Shown here: in pieces, positions 40,147-54,221 of the stretch
How positions within the stretch are numbered: the stretch's first letter is position 1
How the letters are laid out: each line of letters opens with the position of its first letter
Source: Arctopsyche grandis
Taxonomy: Eukaryota > Arthropoda > Insecta > Trichoptera > Hydropsychidae
Length of the DNA: 64,000 nt
Direction: 5' to 3'
Assembly: GCF_051622035.1 (NCBI RefSeq)
Contig: NC_135357.1
Span: forward strand, 13,537,001-13,601,000
Program-made: the position numbers and the translations under genes
Notes under the pieces: model-generated
The model's input: only the letters and a program-made list of their open reading frames with translations
Told to the model about the DNA's origin: nothing
The model's database searches: none

Positions 40147-40221
40147 CCTGTATCAATCGAGTAATAAAGATCCTCTTCATAACTCAACCGAGTTTCCACC
40201 GGTCGAAACCTTTAACCCGCC

Positions 40222-40376
40222 CTATAGGTATTCATACTTACGTCTATGACGTAAGTATGTATAAGTAAGTATGTAAGGTATTCATACTTACGTTTATGAC
40301 GTAAGTATGTAAGGTATTCATACTTACGTCATAGACGTAAGTATGAATACCTCGTAGACGTCATACTTACACAGAC
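40222..40376. repeat. Palindromic array of GTATTCATACTTACGTC units
   Basis: The unit GGTATTCATACTTACGTC and its complement GACGTAAGTATG alternate several times, so many hairpins are possible. No flanking duplication was identified. Confidence 0.75.
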
Positions 40377-40536
40377 ATTATCGTTTGTGTAATTCAAAGT
40401 GGTCTCTATTGTTGATTGCGCATGTTTTTCACTGTGAATCGAGTTGAAAGGAGAGATAGGAAATCTAAAACGCGCACATCCCACATTCAATATGGCCGAC
40501 CGTGCCACGCCCTGCTAATGACTAGTTCTACGACGC

Positions 40537-41426
40537 AGAGTGGTATTTGGCCTCAAACCTGGCCAAAAATATTTTTTTACCAGAAAATAGCTTTCTGTAC
40601 TATTACATGCGAGCTATTGACGATTGTAAATAATCTGAAATTTGTTGATAATTTTTCGAAATTCCTCAAGTTTCGCAGGAGGACACTTTGTAACAATTAC
40701 TAGTTTTTTTCTTCTAAATCTTTGAATTTTTGAATAAAAATCCTTTGAGTGCTTCCTCTTATTATATTATGTAGATGATTTCGGGTCATAGACATGACAG
40801 AATCCTCAGAGACTGGAATATATAATAAATAAAGAATGAAAATAAGTAAAAAAATGGAATTCCAAAAGACGCTTAATTATTATTGATTATTTCTTTAATG
40901 TGGAAATTCGGGCAAACTTTGTTTTACTAGAATAAAAGTAGACATCCTAAAGTTTCATATCACACACATTTGATTCGGCTAGAATAAGTACAATACGTTT
41001 GAAAAGATCAATTTGTTCAAAAAAGTAAAGAAAACCTAAGTGAACATAGTAGGGTTTGTTGACAGGTCGAAACATGTGAAATAAAATTTTAAAAGTAATG
41101 TAACTTAGTTAAATCTATTGTACATATCTTGTTCTTCAATGTCTGTAAGTTTTTCCACCATAAACACTTTTAACGTAAAAATAATCACAAGGATAGGTTG
41201 TTTAACAACAAAATACCGCGAACAAAAACAAGCGTATCACACAAATGACAGGATTCGACTGCGACTAAATTTGGCTAGTGAGCTTAGCCCAGATAAGGAC
41301 TCCGCAGTGTAACGTAATAGTTATCTACCTGCTTTGGGACCCCAACATAAACATAATTTATGAAAGTTTAAAGTTTTGATTTTTGACTAGCTTTTGAGGC
41401 CAAATACCACTCTATGCAACGTTAGC
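40537..41426 (+). mobile_element. hAT relic with transposase C-terminal remnant
   Basis: Inverted ends AGAGTGGTATTTGGCCTCAA and TTGAGGCCAAATACCACTCT enclose about 890 bp. A frame ending at 41312 reads FSTINTFN and TNDRIRLRLNLASELSPD, resembling the tail of SCAND3/ZBED-type hAT transposases (FS-x-M-N ... LTDE-x-L ... LRLA ... PDI). The 8-bp flanks are not a clear match. Non-autonomous and old. Confidence 0.6.
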
Positions 41427-41629
41427 TCATTCAAAAATGAATCTGCATATATAGAAATAGTGTTTGACGGATAAAATATGTGGCACTAATTTTTATCAAT
41501 TAATATCATACCGTTGAAGAAATTTCCCCATGCTATTTTTTTATTCCCCATGAAATTTTCTTTTAATAGAATTTTTTTTATTACATAATTAAAATGCGCA
41601 ATAGGCAACATTTTTCAAGAGTGCTGTAG

Positions 41630-42165
41630 GAATATAGCATGACTTGTGCTATTACATCAAAACCAATAATCCCATCATCGATCCTGTACAAACATACATA
41701 ACTCAAGGGCAACGACCCCTTCGACCATTCCAGAAGAAAGAGTTCATCGCTCGATCGTAAAACGAACGAAACCCAACAGTGATGTCATCAGGCGACCGCA
41801 ACACATGCCTGAAAAGTCGTTAACGCGTGGTATATGACCCCATTCTCAAACGAACGACGTCCTGGCGCTAACCCCACAAAACACACGTGCCTCGAAAACA
41901 GGTCAATGCGTGTCTCTAAGACACGTGTCCTGGAAACGAAGACAAAGCGTCTGCACACGATACGCTACATGCCAGAACGTATATAAAGTGACGCACCAGC
42001 TCCCAACACCAGAGTGAACCTCTGGAGTTCAACCAGATCACTTCTCCAAAGCTCAACCTCTTCGTACATACAATAACCATTGTAACGATTGAACAAAAAT
42101 AAACGATCCTCTTACAAACACAAACGGTGTTTTCTTAGACCGGGACACGGTCAACACACCTGTTC
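41630..42165 (+). mobile_element. Probable solo LTR fossil
   Basis: The stretch has a TATA box with a start-like region (AGAACGTATATAAAGTGACG) and, 120 bp on, AATAAACGATCCTCTT, the layout of an LTR. It is GC-richer than its surroundings. Ends are not fixed and no target duplication was seen. It may be related to the LTR-like fossil at 37480. Confidence 0.35.
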
Positions 42166-42221
42166 CGCGTACTAAAGTACCCATTTGCATTTTTCTTCAC
42201 TCCGCCGATTGATCGACCTTA

Positions 42222-43587
42222 AGGTCTGAACGCACTATGCGTCTGCGTCACAAACGGCAGCGTGCGGCAATATTAGGTAAACCGCACTTGAACGACAGCG
42301 ATGCGTCACTCTGCAGTAAATTATGTCAATCATTCGTTCGGTACCCCGGAGCGAGATGGACGCAACAGACGCAATCATAGTATCGCTGATATGCGAAGAA
42401 GAAGAACAGCCCAGAAAACCCAAAAGATTATGGGTGCATGATATCTCTAAGTAAGTCACGATATGAAGAAGGAGAGTACCATAAACTTTTGCCACGGCTT
42501 AAGAGGGCTGTACACACGAAACCTTAATTTTGTTGCCGTTCCTTTCTTCGATATATATATATTGAGTGAATGCGACAGTATCGCTTCGACCAGATAATAC
42601 GTATTTTAAATCCACAAAATCGAGGTTTCGTATTCTCCTATTTTCTCCTCCAAAACTGGACCAATTTTTAAAAAAATTTCATCATCGGTATGAGAAATAT
42701 ATTTTCTGTGCAACTATGAGCGTATTTTTTTAAAAACCGACCGTTAAATAAGCACGCTGGACTCTTTTCGTGGGTGTAAAAAAGAGGCGATTTTATAGAT
42801 GTTTGGCGGCTCCTAGCTCCTATAAAAAATAACTAATCAAAAAAATAAAACGATAGATTCATCCCAATGGTGGATATCCATAGCATATTAAAAAATAATT
42901 TCTCTAGTGCCATAATTGAGGAAGAGAGAAGTCTAATACGTTTGTATGGACAAGGCACAACCCTCTTAAGGAAGCTCCGACCAGATTTCACACCTATTTC
43001 AGAATGTCGGGATGTAAATTCAGCGAGCTATTAAATATCATGAAAAGCCATATAGAAAAACAAGACACGATGTTTCGACGAGCGATAGGTGTGGAAGAGA
43101 AACTCATGGTGACAATGAGGTTTAGAATTTTTATTGTTGAATGTATAATTGAACTGTATTTTTAATAGTATTCACTAGGTACACGGAACTTTATTTAAAA
43201 TACTGATACGATAAATATCATGTACTTAAATTTTGGCAGTATTGTGACAGCTCTCGAGGTTCTGGTCGTAAATCAAGATGCACCGAGACTTCAATACTTG
43301 CGGCCGTATGTCAAAATAAGTAGTCGTGTATACAACATTCCGTCATTTCATTTCATCAGCCCCATAACTGGTGACTCCTACAGCTGAGCCACACAGTCTT
43401 GTTAATAATTGTCGCAAGGCAACCCGCACTGGATGACCTGCGTCACATAGCATACGTCAAAGTTGGTCGGAAAGTCAAATTTGACGCAAGGTGACGTTGA
43501 CTGTCCTGCAGTGCGTTATGTCTTATACAAACAATATTTGGCCGCACGCTGCCGTTCGTGTTCCAGACGCATAGTGCGGTCAGACCT
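42222..43587 (+). mobile_element. PIF/Harbinger relic with transposase N-terminal remnant, interrupted by a MITE
   Basis: Ends AGGTCTGAACGCACTATGCG and CGCATAGTGCGGTCAGACCT are flanked by TTA at 42219-42221 and 43588-43590. The interior encodes KPKRLWVHDIS, then GEYHKLLPRL up to 42502; after a 467-bp insertion it goes on as EAPTRFHTYFRMSGCKFSEL and FRRAIGVEEKLMVTMR. This is the start of a Harbinger (HARBI1-like) transposase. A 4-base TAAG duplication shifts the frame before the insertion, and the catalytic part is missing. Near 43370, GGTGACTCCTACAGCTGAGC resembles the start of the internal region of the LTR element at 38208. Confidence 0.85.
42503..42965 (-). mobile_element. TTAA-flanked MITE (piggyBac-type), copy 2, nested
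   Basis: TTAA at 42499-42502 and 42966-42969 flank this copy, which is in opposite orientation to 2834-3345. Ends are GAGGGCTGTACAC and GGCACAACCCTC. It split the Harbinger transposase frame between CGGCTTAA and GGAAGCTCC; dropping one TTAA restores that local frame exactly. Confidence 0.85.
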
Positions 43588-43867
43588 TTACTCATAGTTT
43601 CAGACCTTTACTCCATAGTTCAATTGGTTTCGCCAGCGATATATTTGTTTTTGATGGGGTTGTAGAGAATCACTCAAACTCTTGAACAAAAAGTGAACGA
43701 TCCTGTATCGATGTGATCATCATAATGATTCCCATAATACGCTGGACGTAACAACATGACAATTCAGCGACAAACTTCCGCTCTCGATACTCACTTGTAC
43801 GTTCTTGTATGCCATATTATTATTGAAAAAATTATCATTACAGATTGTTTCAAGTTACTGAAGCCCA

Positions 43868-44683
43868 ATGAATGAACCAGATAATTCTCAGTTTTTTTAC
43901 GATCATTCTGATGAAATTAAAGACCTGGATGAAATTGTCAGTAATGAAAATGTAGAAGATGCGTTCGCTGTGGTGGATGTCGTCAAACGTGATGAAAATG
44001 ATTTCTATATGGATGGCGATAACGATAGCGATGACGATATCGATGATGATAGGGATCAACAATTCCCGTATGTATCTTTTTTTTGCTTACAAAATAAATA
44101 TACATTATTTATGAGTATTTTTTTATAAATACATAGAGTAACGTATAGTAATTAATTGGCCATTTAAATATGTAAATATGTATACGTTTTCGCTTTTCAA
44201 TGCATTTAATACTTTCAAATCACTTTATATAATTGAGCTTTCAATATTGTCCACAATATTTTTAAGCATTACTAATTTCTCGTAAAAATCTTGTCCTATC
44301 TTGTTACAAATATGTACATACCAATTTGCAATGTGTGCCATATTATTATAAAAAAAATTCTATTACAGATTCCATGTAGTTTATACGAGACAATTGGTGG
44401 TGAATTTTCGTCCTATTGAAGAAATTAATGATATTGTTCAAAATGTGATAATATCCTTTACTACCCTGATAAAAATTTCTCTTGTGTTAATAATGTTATG
44501 AACCCAGTTACAAAACAATGTTCCAATTTTCGTAAATTCACATTAAATAAGCAAAAATCAGACATTAATAAAAAAAAAAACAAATTTAATAATCCCATTG
44601 GAAATTCAATTTCACTAAATAAAGATCAACTATTAGATCTTAGTGATGAAACGAGTTTTAAAAATATATTATATAAAAACTAA
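43868..44683 (+). CDS. Uncertain acidic protein, possibly a broken gene
   Basis: A frame from 43868 gives an acidic peptide with DGDNDSDDDIDDDRD, ending at a donor-like site, CCGTATGT, near 44069. After an acceptor, TCTATTACAG (about 44369), the frame would continue FHVVYTRQLVVNFRPIEEIN and then stops. In another frame the sequence 44420-44683 reads YCSKCDNILYYPDKNFSC and an NKKKN-rich tail. The two parts need a shift to join, so this is a weak candidate: a decayed gene, a mis-read splice, or chance. CSKC may hint at a zinc ribbon. I do not recognise the product. Confidence 0.25.
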
Positions 44684-44759
44684 AACGTTATCTTTCAGCT
44701 GTTAATAATAATTCATTTTAGATAAAAGTGTAATACTCTAAGGATGTATATAAATGGAA

Positions 44760-45000
44760 GAACGTGGGGACAGTATGGAGAGCCAATCACAGCCGAGTAT
44801 TCGAAGCGCCGGGAAGCGTGGTAGTGGGGAAGTGGGAGAGGGGAAGTGGGCTATCGAGAGTCACTCGCATTTGTGCCGGGCGTGGATGTGAAGCCCCCGG
44901 AGCGCCAGAGGCGCTCTGGGCATTGGGGTCGAGGACGCTGCGGTCAAAGCCCCCAGGACGTCGGAGGCACTGGTGGCGTCGGTGCTGCACAAAATGTAGC
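44760..45000. other. GC-rich island
   Basis: About 240 bp of strongly GC-rich DNA inside AT-rich sequence, with frames on both strands and no recognisable match. It could be an insert, a promoter or part of a repeat. Confidence 0.3.
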
Positions 45001-45009
45001 ATTTCGTAA

Positions 45010-45867
45010 TTCGTAATTTCTAATTCGTGCATCAATTTCTTTCCGAAATTGATGAAAATGTTGGTGAAAATTACCAAATTCAAATCAATTTCTTTCCATT
45101 TTTTGATTTTAATTTAAAACTCAACCTCTGTAAAACACCTTCGTTGATTAATTAATTAATTTCTGTTACCTATACCAGTTCGATACTCTTGGGGCCTTAT
45201 ATATATGTACATATGTATTATGGATTCGATGATAATGTCAATATTTGAGTTTAGGACTTAAAAATTTTGAGTTGTTTTTGTTTTGATTAAAAAAATATTT
45301 TTATAAAAAAAATTATGCCAAATTTACGAATTGTTAGATTTTAAGAAATTGGATTTCAAAATTAAAATTTTAAGTTTATGCAAATATATATGTATATGTA
45401 ATTGCTTTTCAAAAAAAACATCTGGGATAGTTAGATTATTAGTACATATGTATTTTGAAACTTAACTACTGTATGTAAATTGCTTAATATATAAAATACT
45501 TACCAAAAAAACTTATTTTATTTATTTTTCAACATTAACAAATTTAAAAAAAATTATAAAAAATCCTTTGTTTCTTTCAGAAACATAAAACCTTGTAAAA
45601 ATGGTTGAATTCTGTTAATATAAAATTGAGCTATTGTTTGTGGAAGGATTCCATGTGTGAAATTAAATGGACAATTATTTATAAATTAAATTAAAACATG
45701 ACAACAACTCTGATGGGCAAGTAAAATACGCACTGTAACTTTTATAAGTTTCCATAGAACTGAAATTTGAAGGGGGGGATTAGACGAGAGCCGCGCCTCT
45801 AAACTATTTATTTGTGGTACCAGCCAATACTAATAATCTGGGCCCACCACACAAAGGGGCCCGGGGC
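45010..45867. other. AT-rich intergenic stretch
   Basis: Nothing recognised apart from GGGGCCCGG-containing sequence at 45840-45867, which resembles hAT-end sequence near 37790. Confidence 0.4.
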
Positions 45868-46100
45868 ATCTAATATATAATTTCGAAAGAGACTTTGTAT
45901 GTATGTAAGTATTTTTGGTTGGGAATCGAAAACAAGTCAAAGTTTCTATAACGACGATTCGATTGGTTGAATATTATTTTTTTTCGATTCTATTAAATTT
46001 AATAAAAAAAAATGAACATTCAGTATTAGATTCGCCATGTTTTCGCTGTATATATTACAAATACTGAGCGAAGTCGGATAAAAAAACTAGTAATTAATAA
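45868..46100 (-). repeat. Dispersed repeat B, copy 3
   Basis: On the minus strand it reads TATCCGACTTCGCTCAGTAT at one end and AAGTCTCTTTCGAAATTATA at the other. This is the uninterrupted form of copy 1. Confidence 0.6.
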
Positions 46101-46564
46101 ACCCGAAAAAACAATTTGCACTAATTGAAAACATAATATTGTCTTACATGCATATGTATGTATGTGTAATAAAAAAAAAAAAAAACGGTGCAGATCCATA
46201 GTTACAATACTACACCAGGGCCCAGATTTTGTCTTCCGTAGCTCTACATCCAAGCAAGATATATAAAGAAAGAGTGTAATCTTATAGAGTGCATATTATC
46301 TGTAATAGACAGAGATATGTAATAACATTTCTATGGTAATAGTATGAAATATTTTTCACTGGTTCAAAAATGTAAATACAAAAATTCCTTGCGCAGTTTT
46401 TTTTTAATATCTTACCACTCATAAGTTAATATTAATATGTGGCGGCTACTATTACACACTTAAAACTGTCATAATTCATAACCAGAGATCGGAGGACAAA
46501 TTTTCTTTGCCCACAAAAAATGGTTCAATATTGTCAACCTTTTTTGTTGCTCTCTTGTTTTGTA

Positions 46565-47275
46565 GGACAATATAAAATATAAAACAAAAGTTGAAAATAT
46601 AAAATACTTAGGAATATACATAGACTCGGGACTAAATTTTAAGATGCACGCTGACTATATAATAAAAAAATGGCTAGAAAAGTTGGTATATTATGTAGAT
46701 TAAGAAATATTTTAAGTAAAAAAAGTAAAAATTTTAGTGCCACTGTGCTTCATTTGTTTAGTGGCCAAGATTTAGAAAAAATACAAAAAATACAGAATAA
46801 ATCTATGAGAGGTATTTTGAATGTGAGTAGATTTAAGAGTATTAGAAGTATGTTAAATGAATTAGGATGGATGAGTATTAGAATTAGTCTAAATATTAGT
46901 ACATTGTCTTTTGTTTATAAGTTAGATCATAAGTTATTGCCTAAGTAATTTGATGATTATATAATAAGGAATAGAGATAAACATAGTTTTTATACTAGAA
47001 ATAAGTTGTAAGTAGAGTAAGAAAAAATAAGACAGCTGGGGGTGCTTTTCACAGGGGTGTGCTCATGTATAATGCCCTCCCTGAGTGCGTCAGGTCTGCT
47101 AAGACCATGGATGCATTCTTGCGAGGTGCGAAGAGACACCTCTGTGACGGACAGTACATATAAGTTAATTATAAATTTTAATTTTAGTTTATTTTAATTT
47201 GAGTTAAGTAATTAAGATGTATTTTTTTTAATTAGCTTGATAGCTAAGATATATATAAATAAATAAATAAAATAG
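46565..47275 (+). mobile_element. LINE fragment (Jockey/CR1-like), 3' end
   Basis: The sequence reads NIKYLGIYIDSGLNFKMHAD, then RKVGILCRLRNILSK, LEKIQKIQNKSMRGIL and LNELGWMSIRISLN, ending near LYNALPECVRSAKTM. This is the C-terminal part of a Jockey- or CR1-like reverse transcriptase. A deletion removes part of the middle. The 3' end is an AAATAAATAAATAAA tail. It is truncated at the 5' end and broken. Confidence 0.75.
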
Positions 47276-47659
47276 TGAACCATTTTTGGTTGCCAAAAGA
47301 AACTTATCCGCTTTTATCTCTGTTCATAAGTCAAAAAGAGTGGAGCAAACACAAAGTAGAAATAAAAATAAAATCATTAAAATAATCATAAAACTTAAAG
47401 TGTCACTTAAAAAATCTTGTCAATTACTGAAATTTCCGAATTTTTTTACAAGCCTATTCTATGTTTTTCTGTGTGATCATAAATAAAGATTATTTATGAT
47501 ACTTCAAAATGTACTGAAACTTGAGTACTTGAAACTACCATTCGACTTTTGTTTTGTTCAAATATGTATAGGGATTTTTATTTGTATAAATTACCAGTGA
47601 TAAAACTTAGATTTCTAAATAATACTCATTTCCATTTGAACTTGGCGCCACGCGACAGA

Positions 47660-47697
47660 TGCATGTCAGTTGTCAGTTGTCAGTGACAGATGCTGTC

Positions 47698-47700
<3 letters not shown>
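47660..47700 (+). promoter_or_regulatory. Candidate ALKBH8 start region with TCAGT repeats
   Basis: Three to four TGTCAGT units stand just before the proposed start codon. TCAGT is the arthropod initiator consensus, so transcription may begin here. The in-frame ATG at 47659 would then lie at or above the start site. Confidence 0.35.
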
Positions 47701-50311
<2,611 letters not shown>

Positions 50312-50384
50312 TATGTAATGTAAATGTATTCATTTCAAGCAATATGTACATATTCATTTGTTGTGTTTTTACACTCTTTCGTAT

Positions 50385-53300
50385 TCATATGAGATTTTGT
50401 ACAAAAAAGTTTTTGATTGTATCGTTCTCGTAGCATTCTAATAATTCTTGAAGTTCTTGGGTTTTATTTTTTGTATTATAACCTTTTAGTTTATAGCTGT
50501 CAACAAATAGGCTTACTACAATATCTGAAATGAATCAAAATTCAAATATATATGTAAATGAGTACATAAAACATAATATACTGAAGTAATAAATAAATGT
50601 ATTATTATTTTACCAAACAATTGTTTTAGTTGCAATGTTTTTACTTCATCGCTGTTGTGCTTTCTACTTAACAGATTTGCATATTCCTTGCAAATATTTT
50701 CTTCTAGTTTTTCATTGATCGATTGTAATTCACTATAATTTTATTATTGTCAAATAAGGAAACTACATATAATTAGTTAATACATATTTATAACCCACAA
50801 AAATGCTTTTTATAGCAAGATTCATATGATAGAGTAATTTTTCTTTATTTTATATTGTTGCCTTTTTTATTTTAAATTAAATTAAATTTCCTCATAAAAT
50901 TAAAGTTAAATACCTCAAAGCTTTTATTAATTTTTCTTCCTTAAGCTGTTGAAAACGAGATGATATCTGTGGATGAATCTTGTCGAGAATTTTCATTGTA
51001 GTGTTATTATTAACATCTACAATAAATATATACATACTTATCATCTCATGTTTAACTTACATAGATATTTTTAATATTTGTATATGCATTTAACTCACTG
51101 ATCGATATTTCCAACTGAACTTTCTTTTTTGTAGCCTCTGCTGATAGAAAATCTTTTATGATTGATATAGTTGACACACTATCCGACTTAAAAATGGCCT
51201 CCCCTTTTCTAAAATTGTAGTAAATTTTTTTATCATTCGATTTTCAGCAATAAAAGCACTTTAAAATTGTACTTACTGATAGTTACAATTTAACAACGTA
51301 TCAGTGATAATCGATTTATGAGTTACAGATGTTTTAGGTTGCTGTGGACGATTTGGCACTTCTGGTAACACACAACATAACCATGCATGAGCCTCCGCAC
51401 GACTAAATGCTCCCAACACTGTCAGAGTGTTATACTCCCTTTGAATAAGTATATAAATACAGTAACGTTTTCATTTTCAATTAGCTTAGTTGTGCTTAGT
51501 TTAATGAAAATAGTTTTACCCATCTTCATCAAATTCTTCGATCGGAATGTGCCAAAACAGCGGAGCGACTCGATATTTAAGTAACTGACAACATTTCGGT
51601 TGTAGTAGTGGTGTAACATATATATTAATTTTTCCTGCTGAAGTGATTGCTTCTTGCCACACACCTATTCTCATTTCTAACTGTTGTGTATTTGCTTGGC
51701 AACGAAATGTCGCCAAAAGTTTATTTTCACCCTAATCAAATTTATTTAATTTAGAGTAATTCTGATTATAAAAAAACACCTACATATATCAGCAGTATTA
51801 CCTTCATTTGAACTGCACGCGTTAATAAAGCTGTATTAGGTGAGGTGTCGAGTAATAATAAAGGTGCATTGCTTTGTATCAGCAAAATATCAAGAGGAGC
51901 ACCGAGAGATATGCACAGCCTTCTAGCACCATCTGCTTCTACAGGTCCCCACTATAATTTTGAAAACGATCAAAAATAATTACATATTTAATTTACCTCA
52001 TCTTCAATAATTTAATTAGTTTCAACCTCGTCGTTAATCTGTAAAGTGGGTATTGCTGAAAGACCTTGCGATAGAGGTTGAGTAGCAATTCGGTATTGAG
52101 ATCTTTCTTTTTCTATTTTAACTTCTAATTCTTGCACGTCTTCCCTGAAATTCACAGACTTTAAATATGACAATGCTATTAACTAAAAACATTTTTTTTT
52201 TGAAAACATACTTTAATTTATTCAATTTAATAGTTGTTGTACTAGCATCCAAGGGTGTTGTCAATCCTATAATTCGTCCTGAACGTGTAGCTACCACAAC
52301 CCCTTTATTCCAACCAGTAACTGATGTTACACTTTCATCGAAGTTCTACAATACATTAGTATATTTTATAATATATTAAATAACTAATAAAAAGGTTCAG
52401 CTGCTTCTATACTAACATAAGTAAATAATAATTGCGATGTTTGTTTTGCTGGATCGGTTTTGAGTGTGAATATTTGAAACGAACCATCAGAATAACCCAA
52501 TAGCAGTACGGGTGCATTGAATCCGTTGGGTGTATCCCACCATCCAACAGCACTGAGACCTGATATTCGTTTGATATCCATATATGAATGTGCTTCGATG
52601 CTGCCATGTTCTCTATGATAATTGTTGAATTTATTATAATAATGGTGTAATTATTATATAAAACATAAAATTTTACCTATCCAATTTCAATGAGTAAATA
52701 GATCCATCAGTAGCCCCACAGTAAACAAAATCACTATTGACAGTAGTTGCTGGTGGAAACAATAAACTAGGACCTATTGGTAACCTGATCATAGCGAGAA
52801 CCCTTCCTCTTTCTATTGCATTTACTGTTCCTCCTCGGCATGCAACCATTGCAACTATTCTGTTGGTCTGAAAATTCATGTAAATTTTAATGTTTAAAAT
52901 ACAAAAAACATGATGATTCATATCTTGAATTATATTTATTATAACTTACATTTTGAAGTCGTATTGCTGCAATGTCAACAATTGTATCGCCGCAGATGTA
53001 GCTTCCGATGTCTTTACAATCTCTATAATGTGTCATGCAATGTGCTCCGGCAACTAATAAATCAGACTCGAACACTTTCCTTTTTAATAGTGGGAAAAAA
53101 TATAAGTATATTTAAAATTTGAAAGTATAAATTTCATACTAGAAAATTATAATCGTTTTTATTTATATTTTCAATATACAAACATACATATGATATGATT
53201 GGCACGACGTATTAAAATTCTTAGGGAACAATAACTCACATTGCAATAATTGGTTCAGATGAATTTGTTTCCAAGGATAAAAATAATTTTCCTTTTTTGG

Positions 53301-53727
53301 TATATCCTTTAACTTCTGTCCCCGATGAAACAAATATTTTGTCATAACAACCACCTAAAATTATTTTAGTCGTAATTAAACTGCATTTTAAGTTTTTATT
53401 TTAAATTAAAGTACCTTGTGAAACTCCAATATCTAAGGATGAAATCGGCTCTCCTGGTAGTGTTTTAAAAATAAGTTGAAGTTCATCATTTTTATGAGTG
53501 AATACTTGTAGAATGCCATCTTGATCAGCCACTGCAATCTAAAGAATATCACACATACGATTATTCAAAATTATTAGTAAAAGGATTTTATGCAATTAAA
53601 TTTTATTAAAAAATCATTTCAATACTTTTGAACGGTTCTTTGGTTCCACACTTTGAAACGATTTTACAGTGTTTGGTGAAGTTAATCCGACTATTGTATA
53701 ATCCACATATGCTAAATCGATTTCCAT
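50385..53727 (-). CDS. BBS7: BBS7, BBSome subunit
   Basis: BBS7 is a beta-propeller subunit of the BBSome, which moves membrane proteins in cilia. Exons in gene order: 53727-53626, 53538-53415, 53354-53240, 53079-52950, 52867-52677, 52612-52417, 52345-52212, 52144-52027, 51951-51802, 51731-51520, 51438-51277, 51208-51099, 51016-50914, 50732-50614, 50524-50385. They give 701 residues (human 715 or 672). The start MEIDLAYVDYTIVGLTSPNT fits the human [20 protein letters not shown]. Other matches are LLATFRCQANTQQLEMRI, GAFSRAEAHAW, FKSDSVSTISIIKDFLS and the ending LECYENDTIKNFF. The propeller occupies exons 1-7, a coiled coil exons 7-8, a gamma-adaptin-ear-like part exons 9-12, and a helical tail the rest. 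It ends 73 bp from the ALKBH8 stop, tail to tail. In insects ciliary genes act mainly in sensory neurons and sperm. Confidence 0.93.
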
Positions 53728-54212
53728 TTTTAAAGCTTTCTGAACGTTAGTTAGATTTTCTGATATATTTTCCTTAACCTTTAACTATGAAAGTTATGTA
53801 TCAATCAATACTGCTATGGAAACCACTGCAATACATTGAAATGTTGTTTACTCAGATTCATCATCAACAAGGTTTTTGTTTTATTAAATTTTTTCCAATG
53901 GGTATTAAATTTCGACAATAAATTAAATATACGTATTTTGATCGTTTTGTACATTTATCACCAAATCGCCTTAAAACTAAATGGCTAAATTTTATCATTA
54001 GATTTTACTGTAATATACTATTGAAATATTTAAAACTAATTATATAATAAAAATAATGACAATTTACTAACCTTAACTATAAAAATTAATTTATATGTAG
54101 TTGAATGCTTTCAACACGATTCAAATAAATTGGTTTCTCAACATATTTGATTAATATAAGAAGAGTGGCTAGGGTGCAGGAATATAAATGAAATACCAAT
54201 GTGCCCACTATA
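53728..54212. other. Upstream region of BBS7
   Basis: AT-rich DNA between BBS7 and a foldback element. No RFX-type site was identified with confidence. Confidence 0.4.
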
Positions 54213-54221
54213 GGTTAAGAC

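Larger units (their letters stand above)
37480..40215 (+). mobile_element. LTR-like fossil interrupted by an hAT element
   Basis: The left part (37480-37739) has a promoter-like CACCTATATAAACCAGCG and the right part (40155-40215) a poly(A)-like AATAAAGATCCTCTT. If the hAT element and one copy of its 8-bp duplication are removed, the two parts form one stretch that looks like a solo LTR. A similar AATAAACGATCCTCTT is present at 42100. Ends are not defined and the family is not known; treat as an old fragment. Confidence 0.35.

Noticed and set aside
40222-40376. CRISPR-like repeat array
   Set aside because: Units alternate in orientation with no unique spacers, and the genome is that of an insect.
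47659-47697. Upstream in-frame ATG for ALKBH8
   Set aside because: It runs through TGTCAGT repeats that look like initiator sequence, and it has no family support.
50385-53727. FAAP100 or another propeller protein instead of BBS7
   Set aside because: The C-terminal match FKSDSVSTISIIKDFLS and the N-terminal match are specific to BBS7.
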